A stretch of 41,487 bases of DNA, taken from NCBI GenBank assembly GCA_022340425.1, contig JAJDNY010000094.1, positions 1 to 41,487 on the forward strand, written 5' to 3'. The position numbers and the translations under genes were made by a program. Numbering within the stretch: the stretch's first letter is position 1; every line of letters begins with the position of its first letter. Positions 15,888-24,775 of this stretch are shown in pieces. Source of the DNA: Desulfobacteraceae bacterium (GTDB lineage: Bacteria; Desulfobacterota; Desulfobacteria; Desulfobacterales; JAABRJ01). The notes below the pieces were generated by a model. That model was given only the letters and a program-made list of their open reading frames with translations, did no database searches and was not told where the DNA came from.

Positions 15888-18845
15888 CTATCCGCCGGCG
15901 CGTTCAATGCGCTGCAGGCGCCGGACCATTTCCGTGAAGGAGATTTTGGGGCTGGAAATGATGACATCGATGCGCGGCGGCAGGAGGCCGCCATCGACCA
16001 GGTATTTGCGCGAGCCGGGGCGGGCGGTGCCCGCCAGGCGGAAAACGTCCCTTTCAAGGGTGCAGGCCAAGCCGATTTTGCGGTAGCGGTAAAAATCGAT
16101 AAATTGGTAAATGCCCTGGGAAAGCGCCTGGGAAACGCCCCCCTGGCTGATGACCGTCAGGTTGTTGAGGGCCTTGACGCTGATGTTGCGCTTGCCGGTC
16201 TCGCGGGTGGCGAATTCGGCCTCAAAGCGTGTGGGCGTTTTCCCGAAAAGCCTCAGATTGTGAATGTGACCGTCGGCGATGCCGTTCATTTCGCCGACGG
16301 CCAGGGTCCGGGTGAGCTGGAAAAGATCCAGGGCGGTGAAATCGATGTCGGCAAAAAAACTCGCGTAGGGGGTCAGGGGGGCTTCAAGGCGCATGCCGCG
16401 GATCGAAAGATCGCCGCCGAAGGCGCTGATATCCATCGCGCCGGGGGCGCTCAGGACCCCATCGACATATCGAATTTTGCCCAGATCGGCGTTTAGTCGG
16501 CCCATCAGCGGCAAAACCCCCAGGGTTTGGGTCAGCCGCTGCAGATCCACCTCCAAAATGCGGATCCGGGCGCTCATGTCCGCGCCGTTTGGCGTATATG
16601 CGGCGGCGGCGTCCTGAATTTCCAGGCGGCCGCCGGCCACCCCGAACACCAGCGGGCTTCGGATCACCAGGCGGTTGAGCGCCGCCTGCAACCGGATCGG
16701 GGAGGGGTCCAGCACCAGGGGGCCGACGGCCAAGCGTGCAAAGGTCAAACTGCCCGGCTGCAAGTCCGCCGGCTCCCCGGCGCTGCCCGTGAAATCGGAG
16801 GCGAAGGCGAAGGGCAGGACCCCGCTGGCCTTTTCCAGGCTTAGGCCTGCCGCAGGCCAGGTGAGACCCAACCCGTCGGGTTGCAGCCTGCCCCGGGTGC
16901 GCCAGGTGCGGCCCTGCTGCTCCAGCCGAAAGTCGCCGGCCACGGCCCCGGACACCCCGAGGGTCTCCATGCCGCTGACGGTTTCCCCCAGGACGGATCT
17001 GAGGATCTCCGCAAACAGGCCCGCCATCTGCGGTGCGGCGAAAGAACCGGTGAGCCGGGTCGCCCCGGGGGCGATTCGGCCCTCCAGCTGTGCGCTTCCC
17101 AGACCGTTGATGGTTAGATTGATCCGCTGCGCTTCCAGGCGCCGCGCTCCCGGTGCGAGCGTTGCGCGCAGGTCGGCTCCGGTCGCCAGCCTGGAAACAT
17201 CGGCATAGAAGGTTCCCCGCAGGACCTCGTCGGCGGCGATTTGGGCCTTCAGATCAAGCTGCAGCGGCTTGCCGCCGGATCTGGCATCGATCTCGCCCTG
17301 CAGTGTGAAACGGCCGCCGGTCAGTCCGGTCATGCCGTCGGCCGAAAAGAATTCCAGCTTCTGCCCGGCCAATGTGTCCAGGCGCAGCCGCATCCCCTCG
17401 GCACTGGTCGACAGGACGCCCGCGGCAGAAATGTTGCCGCTTAGCCCCCCTTCACCGGTCGGCCGCAATGACGCCGGCAGAAGGCCGGGGCCGAAAACGG
17501 CCGCCAGAATTTGCCAGGGGGTCGGTAGAAGCCGGAAGCGCAGCGCTTCCCGGGTGCCCTCGGCCCTGAACACCTCGCGGGAGTCTATCTGAAGACCGAT
17601 ATCCCCAGAAAATGCGCCGTCATTTTGCCGTAGGTGCAGCTGCGCCGCCAGCGGCTGCAAGTCGATTCCATTTGCCGCCGGCGTGATCGCCGCAGGCAAC
17701 CCTTTCAAATCGGCCGCCAGCCGGAGGGTGCCGGCTGCCAGTTCGAAGTCGGCTTCCAGCGCCAAACCGCCGGCCAGCACGGGAGTTTCCTGGTCGTGCA
17801 GACGCCGCTGAAGCGCTTCGGCCTGGGGGACCTGCAGGGAGAAGTCGCCCCGCAGGCTGTCGCCGTCATTTTGCGCGTTGAAGCGCCCGGGGGCCATACC
17901 GGCCAGCAGAAAGCGGGCCTCCGCCTGCCAGATTCCGGTGGCCGCGTTGGTCAGGGCCGCCGTCAGGGCCGCCAGCGGCAGCCGCACCATCGGGGTGCGG
18001 ATTTCGGCGGCCGCTGCGCGCAGCTCAACCGTCCATCCCCGGGTATCCAGGCTAAAATCGGCTGCCGGCTGGAGAACCTCGAAGGTCCAGGCGCCGGTGG
18101 CGATGGGCAGCCCCAGGGCCGCTGTGATCTGGGCCAGATCGCCGCTGTCGAAGCGCTCCAGGGCTAAAGTGCCGCTGACCAACGGGCCGTCGGCCTGGGG
18201 CAGGGTGACCTGCAGCGGCGCTGCGATCAGCTGGTGGCCGCCCACCTGGACGTGCTCCAGGGTGATCCGCTGCCGGGCGCCCCACGAGCCGCTGCCCCGG
18301 ACTTCCAGAGCGAGGCCGGGGGCTTCGCCCAGACGAGCCGAAGCCCGAAACGGAAAGGGGGCCCCGCTGCCGGTCTCGACCTGGATCTGATCCAGGCTGT
18401 AGCGCCCATCGGCGGTGCGATATGAGAAGCGGCCGCCCGCGATTTCAAGCCGCGTCACCCCCCAATCCGGAACCTGGAGGGGCCCATCGGAGGAAGGCAC
18501 CTGGGGGCTTGCCTGAAGCTCCAGTGCGGGCTGGGACAGGTACAGGCGGTCGATCCGGCGCGCCAGTAAACCCGAGGGCGACAGCCCGATTGCGGTGCGT
18601 GGCAGCAAAATACGGTAGTGGCCTGGGCGGTCCAGGGAAACCCCGGAGAGGAAGATGGCCGCATCCTTCAGGGTGATGCGTCCGATGCGGACTTCGGCGG
18701 CAAGCCGGGCGGATGCCGTGCGTTCAACCAGCGGCCGCAGGAGCTGGTTGAGCAGCCGGTCGGACTGCCAGAAGGCGGCCGCTAGGGTCAGCCCACCGAT
18801 CAGCCCCAGCCCGAGGAGGATATAGGTGAGGCGGCGGTGTTTCAT
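15888..18845 (-). CDS. ydbH: AsmA-like envelope protein YdbH (intermembrane phospholipid transport)
   Basis: 985 aa. One N-terminal transmembrane anchor (RLTYILLGLGLIGGLTLAAA), then a long, beta-rich periplasmic region built of repeated amphipathic strands. The C-terminal DctA/YdbH-type domain (about 650-985) contains LFQLTRTLAVGEMNGIADGH, NISVKALNNLTVISQGG and YQFIDFYRYRKIGLACTLER. Length and pattern fit YdbH, one of the AsmA-like proteins shown in E. coli to act redundantly with TamB and YhdP in moving phospholipids to the outer membrane. The start at 18845 gives the anchor; an upstream in-frame ATG (18929) would overlap mscS. The ribosome-binding site is weak. It follows mscS by 49 bp and precedes ydbL. 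Confidence 0.88.
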   Translation of the reverse strand: MKHRRLTYILLGLGLIGGLTLAAAFWQSDRLLNQLLRPLVERTASARLAAEVRIGRITLKDAAIFLSGVSLDRPGHYRILLPRTAIGLSPSGLLARRIDRLYLSQPALELQASPQVPSSDGPLQVPDWGVTRLEIAGGRFSYRTADGRYSLDQIQVETGSGAPFPFRASARLGEAPGLALEVRGSGSWGARQRITLEHVQVGGHQLIAAPLQVTLPQADGPLVSGTLALERFDSGDLAQITAALGLPIATGAWTFEVLQPAADFSLDTRGWTVELRAAAAEIRTPMVRLPLAALTAALTNAATGIWQAEARFLLAGMAPGRFNAQNDGDSLRGDFSLQVPQAEALQRRLHDQETPVLAGGLALEADFELAAGTLRLAADLKGLPAAITPAANGIDLQPLAAQLHLRQNDGAFSGDIGLQIDSREVFRAEGTREALRFRLLPTPWQILAAVFGPGLLPASLRPTGEGGLSGNISAAGVLSTSAEGMRLRLDTLAGQKLEFFSADGMTGLTGGRFTLQGEIDARSGGKPLQLDLKAQIAADEVLRGTFYADVSRLATGADLRATLAPGARRLEAQRINLTINGLGSAQLEGRIAPGATRLTGSFAAPQMAGLFAEILRSVLGETVSGMETLGVSGAVAGDFRLEQQGRTWRTRGRLQPDGLGLTWPAAGLSLEKASGVLPFAFASDFTGSAGEPADLQPGSLTFARLAVGPLVLDPSPIRLQAALNRLVIRSPLVFGVAGGRLEIQDAAAAYTPNGADMSARIRILEVDLQRLTQTLGVLPLMGRLNADLGKIRYVDGVLSAPGAMDISAFGGDLSIRGMRLEAPLTPYASFFADIDFTALDLFQLTRTLAVGEMNGIADGHIHNLRLFGKTPTRFEAEFATRETGKRNISVKALNNLTVISQGGVSQALSQGIYQFIDFYRYRKIGLACTLERDVFRLAGTARPGSRKYLVDGGLLPPRIDVIISSPKISFTEMVRRLQRIERAGG

Positions 18846-18894
18846 GGATTTGCTGCAAAACGGTTTGCTGTGCCCGGCGGCCGTCGGGATCCTT

Positions 18895-19698
18895 TCAGGA
18901 CGGCGGCGGCACCGCACTGACCGCGGCAAATTCGACCCCCAGCGCCATCAGGGTGGTTTTCCCCCGGCCGCAGAGGTCGGTGATGAATTGGAACTGGTCG
19001 CGCGGGTCCACCGGGTAGGCCCTCAGCCGGTAGTGGGTCCCCCAGGGCTGCTCTTGGGCGACCACGACGACGGGCCGCTTGAGCTGCACGTAGGGGCTCG
19101 TCAAGGCCACGTCGTGAAGGGCGCTTTGAACGGCCGCCGGGTCGTGCCGGGGGTGAAGGTAAAAATCGGCGACACACTGCAGGTACTGCGTTCCGCTGTT
19201 GCTGTTGGCCACCAGGCCGGTCCATAGTTTCGATTGCGGAATGATGACCGTGGTGTCGTCGGGGGTGACGATTTCGATGACGCGCAGGCCGATGGACGTG
19301 ACTTTCCCGTAGCAGCCGTCGATTTCGACCCAGTCCCCCAGCCGGTAGGGAATCTCGTAGACCGCGACCATGCCGGCCATCAGGCTGCTGGCATAGTCTT
19401 TGAGCGCGAAACCGAGGGCGAGCCCCAGGGCCCCCAGTAGGGCGAAGATGTTCTTGAAGGTGGGATCGATCAGAAGCGGAACCGATAGGAAGACCACCAG
19501 AAAAATGATCAGCAGGCGCAGCACCTGGACCGAGCCCAGCACCTGCTGCCGCTGGCGCCCCGGAAGCCTTTCCGCCAGCCGGGGCAGCACCCGTTTGATG
19601 ATCGTAATGGCGGCCCAGCCGGCCGCGACGATCACGGCCACGTGCAAAAGGCGGTCCCACGTGATGTGGATGATGCTCGATAGTGTGCCTGGGGTCAT
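18895..19698 (-). CDS. MscS-family small-conductance mechanosensitive channel
   Basis: 267 aa. Three transmembrane helices (about 14-37, 60-79, 84-110) lead into the pore helix ALLGALGLALGFALKDYASS and the beta domain MAVYEIPYRLGDWVEIDG, then KVTSIGLRVIEIVTPDDTTV and IIPQSKLWTGLVANSNS. These are the classic MscS core signatures. It releases solutes at hypo-osmotic shock. It is 9 bp downstream of an unknown P-loop-like protein gene and 49 bp upstream of ydbH on the same strand, suggesting one envelope-stress operon. Compact size means no extra sensory domain, leaving room for a separate regulator. Confidence 0.93.
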   Translation of the reverse strand: MTPGTLSSIIHITWDRLLHVAVIVAAGWAAITIIKRVLPRLAERLPGRQRQQVLGSVQVLRLLIIFLVVFLSVPLLIDPTFKNIFALLGALGLALGFALKDYASSLMAGMVAVYEIPYRLGDWVEIDGCYGKVTSIGLRVIEIVTPDDTTVIIPQSKLWTGLVANSNSGTQYLQCVADFYLHPRHDPAAVQSALHDVALTSPYVQLKRPVVVVAQEQPWGTHYRLRAYPVDPRDQFQFITDLCGRGKTTLMALGVEFAAVSAVPPPS

Positions 19699-19707
19699 GG
19701 GGTTTGC

Positions 19708-20958
19708 CTAAAACGGGTCCGTCAGGAAGTTGCGCTCTTCCAGATGGCGCCTGACCGCGGGATAGGCCAATGGCGCCACTTGCCAGGAACCGCCCGCTTG
19801 AACCGCCACGCCGGCACTCTGGAGCCTGCCCAGGGTCTGCATGATGGTGAAGGGCGGCAGGGGCAGCAGCTCAAGCAGGAGCTCCTCCGGCTGTCCGTCG
19901 TGAAGCAGAAGGCTGTGCAGCACGAAGTCGCCGGCGGGCCGTTCCACAGAAGGCACGGACGGCAGCAGGGGCGCAATCTTGGGCAGCACCCGGATCACCT
20001 GCTGCCGGTCCCCCGCATCAGCGTCGGCGTTACGTGTCGTCTCGGTATCCGCATCGGGGGGCATCCTGCGGAGGCTGTGGCGCCACATGGCGCGGGCCAC
20101 CCCGCCGATGCCGCGGCTGCAGGCCGCCAGCAGGGTCAGGTAGTCGCCGGGCGGCGCCGGCTGCTCCCCGCTGTCAGCCCGGGTCTGGGGATCCGGAAAA
20201 AAGGCCTCCTGGCTGTCGCCCAGGCGGAAGCTGCAGCCGGCCCTCGCCTGGGGACCGGCCAGCCGTGCCAGCCAGCGCCAGAGCCGCTCGCCTTCCAGCG
20301 CCTGGGGGGTCAGCACCGGCAGGATGCCCGCCCCGGCGGCCACCTCCAGATAAGCCCAGGCCCAGCTGCCGCAGGTGACGGCCCCCTGTCCCAGACGGCC
20401 GGCGGTCAAATCAGCCAGCAGCAGCCGGACCGCCTGCAGTCCGCGGGGGTGCCGCAGAAAACACTTTTCGAGCCCCAACAACACCCAAGGCGACCGGGTG
20501 GCCGTCTGCCGGATGCGGTCAATCCAGTCATCAGGTGTAAAGATGATCTCCCGGGTTGTGGGCGGTGGGATGCGGGCCCATCGCCTGCGGGCGGCCACCG
20601 CCGCCAGGGCTTGCGTATGCCCCGAAAAGGGCGCTCCGATGATGCCGATGGCAGTACCGTCATCCCGGTCGGCAGCGCGCGCGTCCAGAGCTTCCTCCAG
20701 CCCGGCAACGGCCCCCGGCCATTCGTCGGGGGGGGCGATCTCGTCCAGCAGCCGTGCCGGCAGCGCCTCGAGTTGGTCCGCTTCGGCGGGTGGGCGCGCC
20801 TCGGCTGCATCCGGCTGGCGGAGATTGCGCCAGAAGGCCGTTACCCGGGTCCGCAGGTTGTTTTTAACCGTGTCGCTGGGCACCCGGTAGTCGCCCGGCG
20901 GAACGAAAGTCCAGAGGGGGGCTTCGCTGGTTTCGGAATCCGGTTCGGCGTTCGTCAT
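19708..20958 (-). CDS. Degenerate P-loop (AAA/STAND-like) protein with C-terminal winged helix, linked to MscS
   Basis: 416 aa, soluble, no signal peptide. Around residue 105 it has IGIIGAPFSGHTQALAA, in the place of a Walker A loop but with His114 instead of Lys. A Walker-B-like strand follows, PWVLLGLEKCFLRHPRGL (about 157-174), with Glu but no DE pair, and then TCGSWAWAYLEVAAGAG (about 195-211), a sensor-strand-like segment. The last 80 residues (VLHSLLLHDGQPEELLLELL onward) resemble a winged helix. Similar P-loop proteins occur beside MscS channels in related genomes, as far as I recall. ATP hydrolysis is doubtful without the Lys. The 9-bp spacing to mscS makes co-translation likely and suggests it senses or regulates the channel. 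The ribosome-binding site before ATG 20958 is poor. Confidence 0.6.
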   Translation of the reverse strand: MTNAEPDSETSEAPLWTFVPPGDYRVPSDTVKNNLRTRVTAFWRNLRQPDAAEARPPAEADQLEALPARLLDEIAPPDEWPGAVAGLEEALDARAADRDDGTAIGIIGAPFSGHTQALAAVAARRRWARIPPPTTREIIFTPDDWIDRIRQTATRSPWVLLGLEKCFLRHPRGLQAVRLLLADLTAGRLGQGAVTCGSWAWAYLEVAAGAGILPVLTPQALEGERLWRWLARLAGPQARAGCSFRLGDSQEAFFPDPQTRADSGEQPAPPGDYLTLLAACSRGIGGVARAMWRHSLRRMPPDADTETTRNADADAGDRQQVIRVLPKIAPLLPSVPSVERPAGDFVLHSLLLHDGQPEELLLELLPLPPFTIMQTLGRLQSAGVAVQAGGSWQVAPLAYPAVRRHLEERNFLTDPF

Positions 20959-21086
20959 CCCAAATACACTCTGTTAGGACCGGCTGGGTCAGGCAATGCC
21001 CTTGGGGTGCCGCCGCGGGTGGGGCGCCAAGGTCGCAAACGACGCTTCAACTAAGCGGAAAGCCCCCGGTGCTGTCAAGCAAAATC

Positions 21087-21122
21087 ATCCTGCGGGAAGC
21101 CCTTCCTGACGGCCGGCAGGAT
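21087..21122 (-). terminator. Probable terminator after cysK
   Basis: On the minus strand, the cysK stop region runs into ATCCTGC (21116-21122) which pairs with GCAGGAT (21087-21093), with a further internal GGAAGGGCTTCC helix, followed by GATTTTGC. The T-run is short, so efficiency is uncertain. Confidence 0.55.
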
Positions 21123-22045
21123 CAGTCGATGAAAAGCTCGGTGCTGAGATAGCGCTCGCCGGTGCTGGCGAGGATCACCACGATGCATTTGCCGGCGTTC
21201 TCCGGGCGCCGGGCGACCTCAAGGGCGGCGGCAATGGCAGCCCCGGAAGAAATGCCGCAGAGGATGCCCTCCAGTCTGGCCAGCCGGCGGGCGGTCTGAA
21301 ACGCGGTCTGGTCGCTGACCGTCAGCACCTCGTCGATCACGCTGCGGTCGAGCACCTCGGGGATGAAACCCGCCCCGATGCCCTGGATTTTGTGGGGTCC
21401 GGGCGCACCGCCGGAGAGCACCGGGGAATTCTCGGGCTCCACGGCCACTGTCCGCAGGGCCGGCTTTCTGGCCTTGATCCCCTGGGCGACGCCCGTGATG
21501 GTGCCGCCCGTGCCCACCCCGGCGACCACCAGGTCCACCTGGCCGTCGGTGTCGCGCCAGATCTCCTCGGCCGTGGTTTCCCGGTGAATTCTGGGATTGG
21601 CCGGGTTTTTGAACTGGTCGGGCATGAAGGCGCCGGGATTTTCGGCCAGCAGCCGCTCCGCAGCGGCGATGGCCCCGCCCATGCCTTTGTCCCCCGGGGT
21701 CAGCAGCAGGTCGGCGCCCAGGTGCTTGAGCAGCTTGCGGCGCTCGACACTCATGGTTTCGGGCATGGTCAGGCGCAGGCGGTAGCCCTTGGCCGCACAG
21801 ATGAAGGCCAGGGCGATCCCGGTGTTGCCGCTGGTGGGCTCCACGATCAGGGTGTGGAGCCCGATGCGGCCTGCGGCCTCGGCGGCGTCGATCATCGCCG
21901 CGGCGATGCGGTCCTTGACGCTGCCCAGGGGGTTGAAGAATTCCAGTTTGGCCAGGATGCGGGCGTCCACCTCGTGGGCGATGCGGTTGAGCGCCACCAG
22001 CGGGGTGCCGCCGATGGTGTGCTGCACGTCGGCAAAAATCTTCAT
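21122..22045 (-). CDS. cysK: Cysteine synthase A (O-acetylserine sulfhydrylase)
   Basis: 307 aa. Makes L-cysteine from O-acetylserine and sulfide with PLP. Motifs: [25 protein letters not shown] with PLP Lys44, [13 protein letters not shown] (Asn74 loop holding the substrate carboxylate), [18 protein letters not shown] (phosphate-cup loop), [30 protein letters not shown] and [13 protein letters not shown]. Length is normal. It follows a serine acetyltransferase gene by 49 bp in the same direction, so the two steps of cysteine synthesis are together and can form the CysE-CysK complex. AGGAAAACCCC before the ATG gives a fair ribosome-binding site. Confidence 0.95.
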   Translation of the reverse strand: MKIFADVQHTIGGTPLVALNRIAHEVDARILAKLEFFNPLGSVKDRIAAAMIDAAEAAGRIGLHTLIVEPTSGNTGIALAFICAAKGYRLRLTMPETMSVERRKLLKHLGADLLLTPGDKGMGGAIAAAERLLAENPGAFMPDQFKNPANPRIHRETTAEEIWRDTDGQVDLVVAGVGTGGTITGVAQGIKARKPALRTVAVEPENSPVLSGGAPGPHKIQGIGAGFIPEVLDRSVIDEVLTVSDQTAFQTARRLARLEGILCGISSGAAIAAALEVARRPENAGKCIVVILASTGERYLSTELFID

Positions 22046-22094
22046 GGGGTTTTCCTCTCTCGGCAGGGCGGGGCGCCCCGCACTCCGCCCTTGC

Positions 22095-23048
22095 TCAGCG
22101 GTACTGCAGCCTGGGGGCTTCCATCAGAACCGTGGTGTCCGGCGGAATCGAGTCGGTGATCCAGACGTTGCCGCCGATCACCGAACGGCTGCCGATCACC
22201 GTTTCGCCCCCCAGGATCGTGGCCCCCGAGTAGACGATCACATCGTCTTCGATGGTTGGGTGGCGTTTCCGATTGCGCAGGCGCGCCACCGCCTCTTTGG
22301 GCAGCGACAACGCGCCGATGGTCACCCCCTGGTAGATCCGGACGTTGTCGCCGATCTTGGTGGTCTCGCCGATGACCACCCCGGTGCCATGGTCGATGAC
22401 GAAGCGCGCCCCGATTCTGGCGCCGGGGTGAATGTCGATGCCGGTCAGGCTGTGGGCGTGTTCGGTCATGATGCGGGGCAGCAGCGGGACGTCGTGATTG
22501 TAGAGTTGATGGGCTACCCGGTAAACCCAGATGGCGTAGATGCCGGGGTAGCAGAAGATGATCTCATCGTAGCTTTTTGCGGCCGGGTCGCCTTCATAGG
22601 CGGCGGCCACGTCTGCGGCCATCAATTTCTGAATGCCGGGAATGGCCCGGATCACCTCCAGGGCGATCTCGCCGGCGCGCCCCTCGCAGTTGCTGCACGC
22701 CTGGTCGTAGCGGAAACAGTCGTGGCGCAGGCTGCGGCAGACCTGATCGCAGAGCAAATCATAGACCATCGAAACACTGCGTCCCATGCTGTAGCGCAGG
22801 TTGACGGGATCGACCTTTTCGGGGGAGAAAAAGCCGGGGAAAAGAATCTCGCGCATCAGCTGGAGAATTTCGATCACCGACTCGCGGGTGGGGATCGGCT
22901 CGTAGGTGACGTGGTGGTGGTCTGGCGGCGCATCGCCGTGTCTGAGAATCTCGTCCACCAGCCCGGGCAGCTGTTGCCTGAATTCCATGGCCTTGCCTGC
23001 GTATGTTCTGCAGGTCCGGACGGATGCCTGCAGGTCCTCTTTTTTCAT
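22095..23048 (-). CDS. cysE: Serine O-acetyltransferase (EpsC-type CysE)
   Basis: 317 aa. Acetylates L-serine with acetyl-CoA. The N-terminal half is helical (about 1-175), with a Cys pair [13 protein letters not shown]; then [17 protein letters not shown] and the left-handed beta-helix of hexapeptide repeats: [80 protein letters not shown]. The conserved [11 protein letters not shown] loop carries catalytic Asp-His. The long N-terminus distinguishes it from short enterobacterial CysE and matches the EpsC group. GGAGG 9 bases before the ATG at 23048 fixes the start; the frame continues upstream without protein-like sequence. Its C-terminus ends in QYR rather than the Ile of canonical CysE that inserts into CysK. 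Confidence 0.93.
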   Translation of the reverse strand: MKKEDLQASVRTCRTYAGKAMEFRQQLPGLVDEILRHGDAPPDHHHVTYEPIPTRESVIEILQLMREILFPGFFSPEKVDPVNLRYSMGRSVSMVYDLLCDQVCRSLRHDCFRYDQACSNCEGRAGEIALEVIRAIPGIQKLMAADVAAAYEGDPAAKSYDEIIFCYPGIYAIWVYRVAHQLYNHDVPLLPRIMTEHAHSLTGIDIHPGARIGARFVIDHGTGVVIGETTKIGDNVRIYQGVTIGALSLPKEAVARLRNRKRHPTIEDDVIVYSGATILGGETVIGSRSVIGGNVWITDSIPPDTTVLMEAPRLQYR

Positions 23049-23406
23049 GGAAGATGTCCTCCGGATGGCGTGCGCTATTTCTGCCGGCAAACCGCCGTCT
23101 TTCCCCGCATAGTAGATCCCCGCGGCGGAGGCCGCAAGGGGCCGCCGGCAACAAACTGCGGGTGGCCGTCCGGAATACCGGGGAAGATTGAATTCCGGTC
23201 CTGTCTGAATTATGATGCGGCGGCGTTGGACCGGGTTTGATGCCGGCGCAAAAAATTTGCCGTCTGACCGGACGGGGGGCTCGCGCTGGCGGGGTTCACC
23301 CGTTTGCGACGCCCCCCCTTTCGGGAAGTGGCGCCGAGGGAAGTTGCGCGGCATCGTTCCTGCCCGTGTAAGGAAACCACCCGGCCCACGACATAGCCGA
23401 AAACCC

Positions 23407-23436
23407 CCGGGGTTGCCACCCCCGTGGCAGTCCCGG
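23407..23436 (+). other. Hairpin in the leader of the radical SAM gene
   Basis: CCGGG (23407-23411)/CCCGG (23432-23436) enclosing TGCCAC (23414-23419)/GTGGCA (23424-23429), loop CCCC. It ends 15 bases before the AAGGAG ribosome-binding site, so alternative folding could control translation. More GC-rich pairing is possible in the 150 bp before it, but no known riboswitch class was recognised. Confidence 0.5.
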
Positions 23437-23463
23437 CCATGACCTTGACGAAAGGAGTTGCCC

Positions 23464-24504
23464 ATGGGCTGGCAGATTTCCCCCGCGATCAGCGACATTC
23501 TCGACAAAGGCGGCGGCTTTGGCGGCATCAGCCGCGACGAGGCCCTTACCCTGTTACGTCTGCCGCTTCAGACGCGCGCGGTTTACGCCCTGATGGAGAC
23601 CGCCAACCGCATGTCGCGCCAGCAATTTGGCGATAAGGGTGAAAACCATTTTCACATCGGCGTCAATCTGGCGCCCTGCCCGCTGGACTGCAAGTTCTGC
23701 TCGCTTTCCACCCGGGTGGGCATCTTCACAGAGGCGGTTGAATTCGAGGAGCTGCAGATCGTCGCTTGGGCACGTCAGGCCGCAGCGCAAAATGCCGACG
23801 GCCTGAACATCATGACCACCGGCACCTTTTCCTTCCAGCGGCTGCTGGAGATCGGCCGCCTGCTGAAAAAAACGGTCGCCGTGCCGCTGGTGGCCAACAC
23901 CCGCGACATCAACCACAAAGAGGGCGAGGCGCTCCTGGACGCCGGCTTTGTGGGGGCCTACCACGCCGTGCGCCTGGGCGAAGGGCGGGATACGCCGCTG
24001 AAGCCTGAAAAACGCATCCACACCATCCAGATCCTCCGGGACGTGGGGCTGCGCTGGATGAACTGCGTCGAGCCGGTGGGTCCCGAACACCCGCTGGAGG
24101 AGATCGTTGGGTTGATGTTCCTGGCCCGTGATTACGGCGCCACCTACAGTGGGGTGATGCGTCGAATCAACTTTGCGGGCTCCCCGATGGCCGTCCACGG
24201 CATGATCAGCGAACTGGAGATGGCCCGCATGGTGGCGGTCTCGCGCCTGGTGATGGGTGATGTCCCCCAGGCGCACTGCACCCATGAACCCCACAGCGCC
24301 TCGCTGCTGGCAGGTGCCAACCTCTTTTTCCCCGAAGTCGGCGCCAGCCCGCGCGACGGGGAGGCCGACACCGGCAAGGGCCGTGGCCACAGTCTCGCCC
24401 AGTGCTGCCAGATGCAGCGGGAGATGGGCTGGAACCCGGACCTGCCGTCCAACTGCTTCGTGTCAGCGGCGGTGACCGCGCCAGTGCAACCCCCCGGGGC
24501 CTAA
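23464..24504 (+). CDS. BioB-like radical SAM enzyme of unknown substrate
   Basis: 346 aa. The cluster motif is PCPLDCKFCS (Cys72, Cys76, Cys79; CX3CX2C), preceded by ENHFHIGVNLA and followed by a radical SAM TIM barrel: GLNIMTTGTFSFQRLLEIG, AVPLVANTRDINHKEGEAL, GFVGAYHAVRLGEGRDTPL and CVEPVGPEHPLEEI. Biotin synthase normally has CPEDCKYCPQS and the YNHNLD segment; these are absent, so this is a relative, not BioB. The region after about 230 resembles the BATS-type C-terminal part. It has extra Cys residues (for example CC in LAQCCQMQ). AAGGAG 7 bases before ATG 23464 fixes the start; a TTG six bases earlier has no better site. The gene is isolated, divergent from cysE, with a hairpin in its leader. 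Confidence 0.8.
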   Translation: MGWQISPAISDILDKGGGFGGISRDEALTLLRLPLQTRAVYALMETANRMSRQQFGDKGENHFHIGVNLAPCPLDCKFCSLSTRVGIFTEAVEFEELQIVAWARQAAAQNADGLNIMTTGTFSFQRLLEIGRLLKKTVAVPLVANTRDINHKEGEALLDAGFVGAYHAVRLGEGRDTPLKPEKRIHTIQILRDVGLRWMNCVEPVGPEHPLEEIVGLMFLARDYGATYSGVMRRINFAGSPMAVHGMISELEMARMVAVSRLVMGDVPQAHCTHEPHSASLLAGANLFFPEVGASPRDGEADTGKGRGHSLAQCCQMQREMGWNPDLPSNCFVSAAVTAPVQPPGA

Positions 24505-24676
24505 CCGGGTGCCTGGATCCCGCCGGCGGTTTTGCTGGCCTGGATCTTTTTCAGCGAAAGCGGACTGGCGCCCCCCCACCTGCCGAGGCCCTTACCGTCT
24601 GCTGCGCAATATGCTCCGCCAGCAGGTGGCACGGCTGCAGGCGCGCCCAGCCCGCCCGGGGGATCTGAAAAGAAGC

Positions 24677-24706
24677 TTGTCAGAAAGAGGTAAACTTGAG
24701 TATAGT
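24677..24706 (+). promoter_or_regulatory. Candidate sigma-70 promoter
   Basis: TTGTCA (24677-24682) and TATAGT (24701-24706), 18-bp spacer, in an AT-richer patch just before the small frame at 24716. Start of transcription would fall near 24713. The rest of the gap from 24505 holds no supported gene. Confidence 0.5.
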
Positions 24707-24715
24707 GAAATTGTT

Positions 24716-24775
24716 ATGAAATACGAAAAAATCATTCAGACTCTCCTTTCTTCGCCCCCGAAAGGATTGTCGTGA
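24716..24775 (+). CDS. Possible 19-residue leader peptide
   Basis: ATG at 24716 opens 19 codons (MKYEKIIQTLLSSPPKGLS) and its TGA overlaps the ATG of the next gene by one base (TGATG). It lies just after a promoter-like sequence and would be almost leaderless; no ribosome-binding site is seen. The overlap suggests translational coupling, but chance is possible. Confidence 0.3.
   Translation: MKYEKIIQTLLSSPPKGLS

Noticed and set aside
19744-21054. Plus-strand open frame of 436 codons opposite the P-loop-like gene
   Set aside because: Gly/Gln/Arg/Pro-rich shadow; no domain; the minus frame has a protein-like pattern and couples to mscS.
21789-23240. Plus-strand open frame of 483 codons opposite cysE
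   Set aside because: Antisense to hexapeptide repeats of CysE; no domain or ribosome-binding site.
23464-24504. Assignment of the radical SAM gene as biotin synthase bioB
   Set aside because: The cluster motif is followed by SLS rather than PQS and the YNHNLD substrate segment is missing; no other bio genes nearby.
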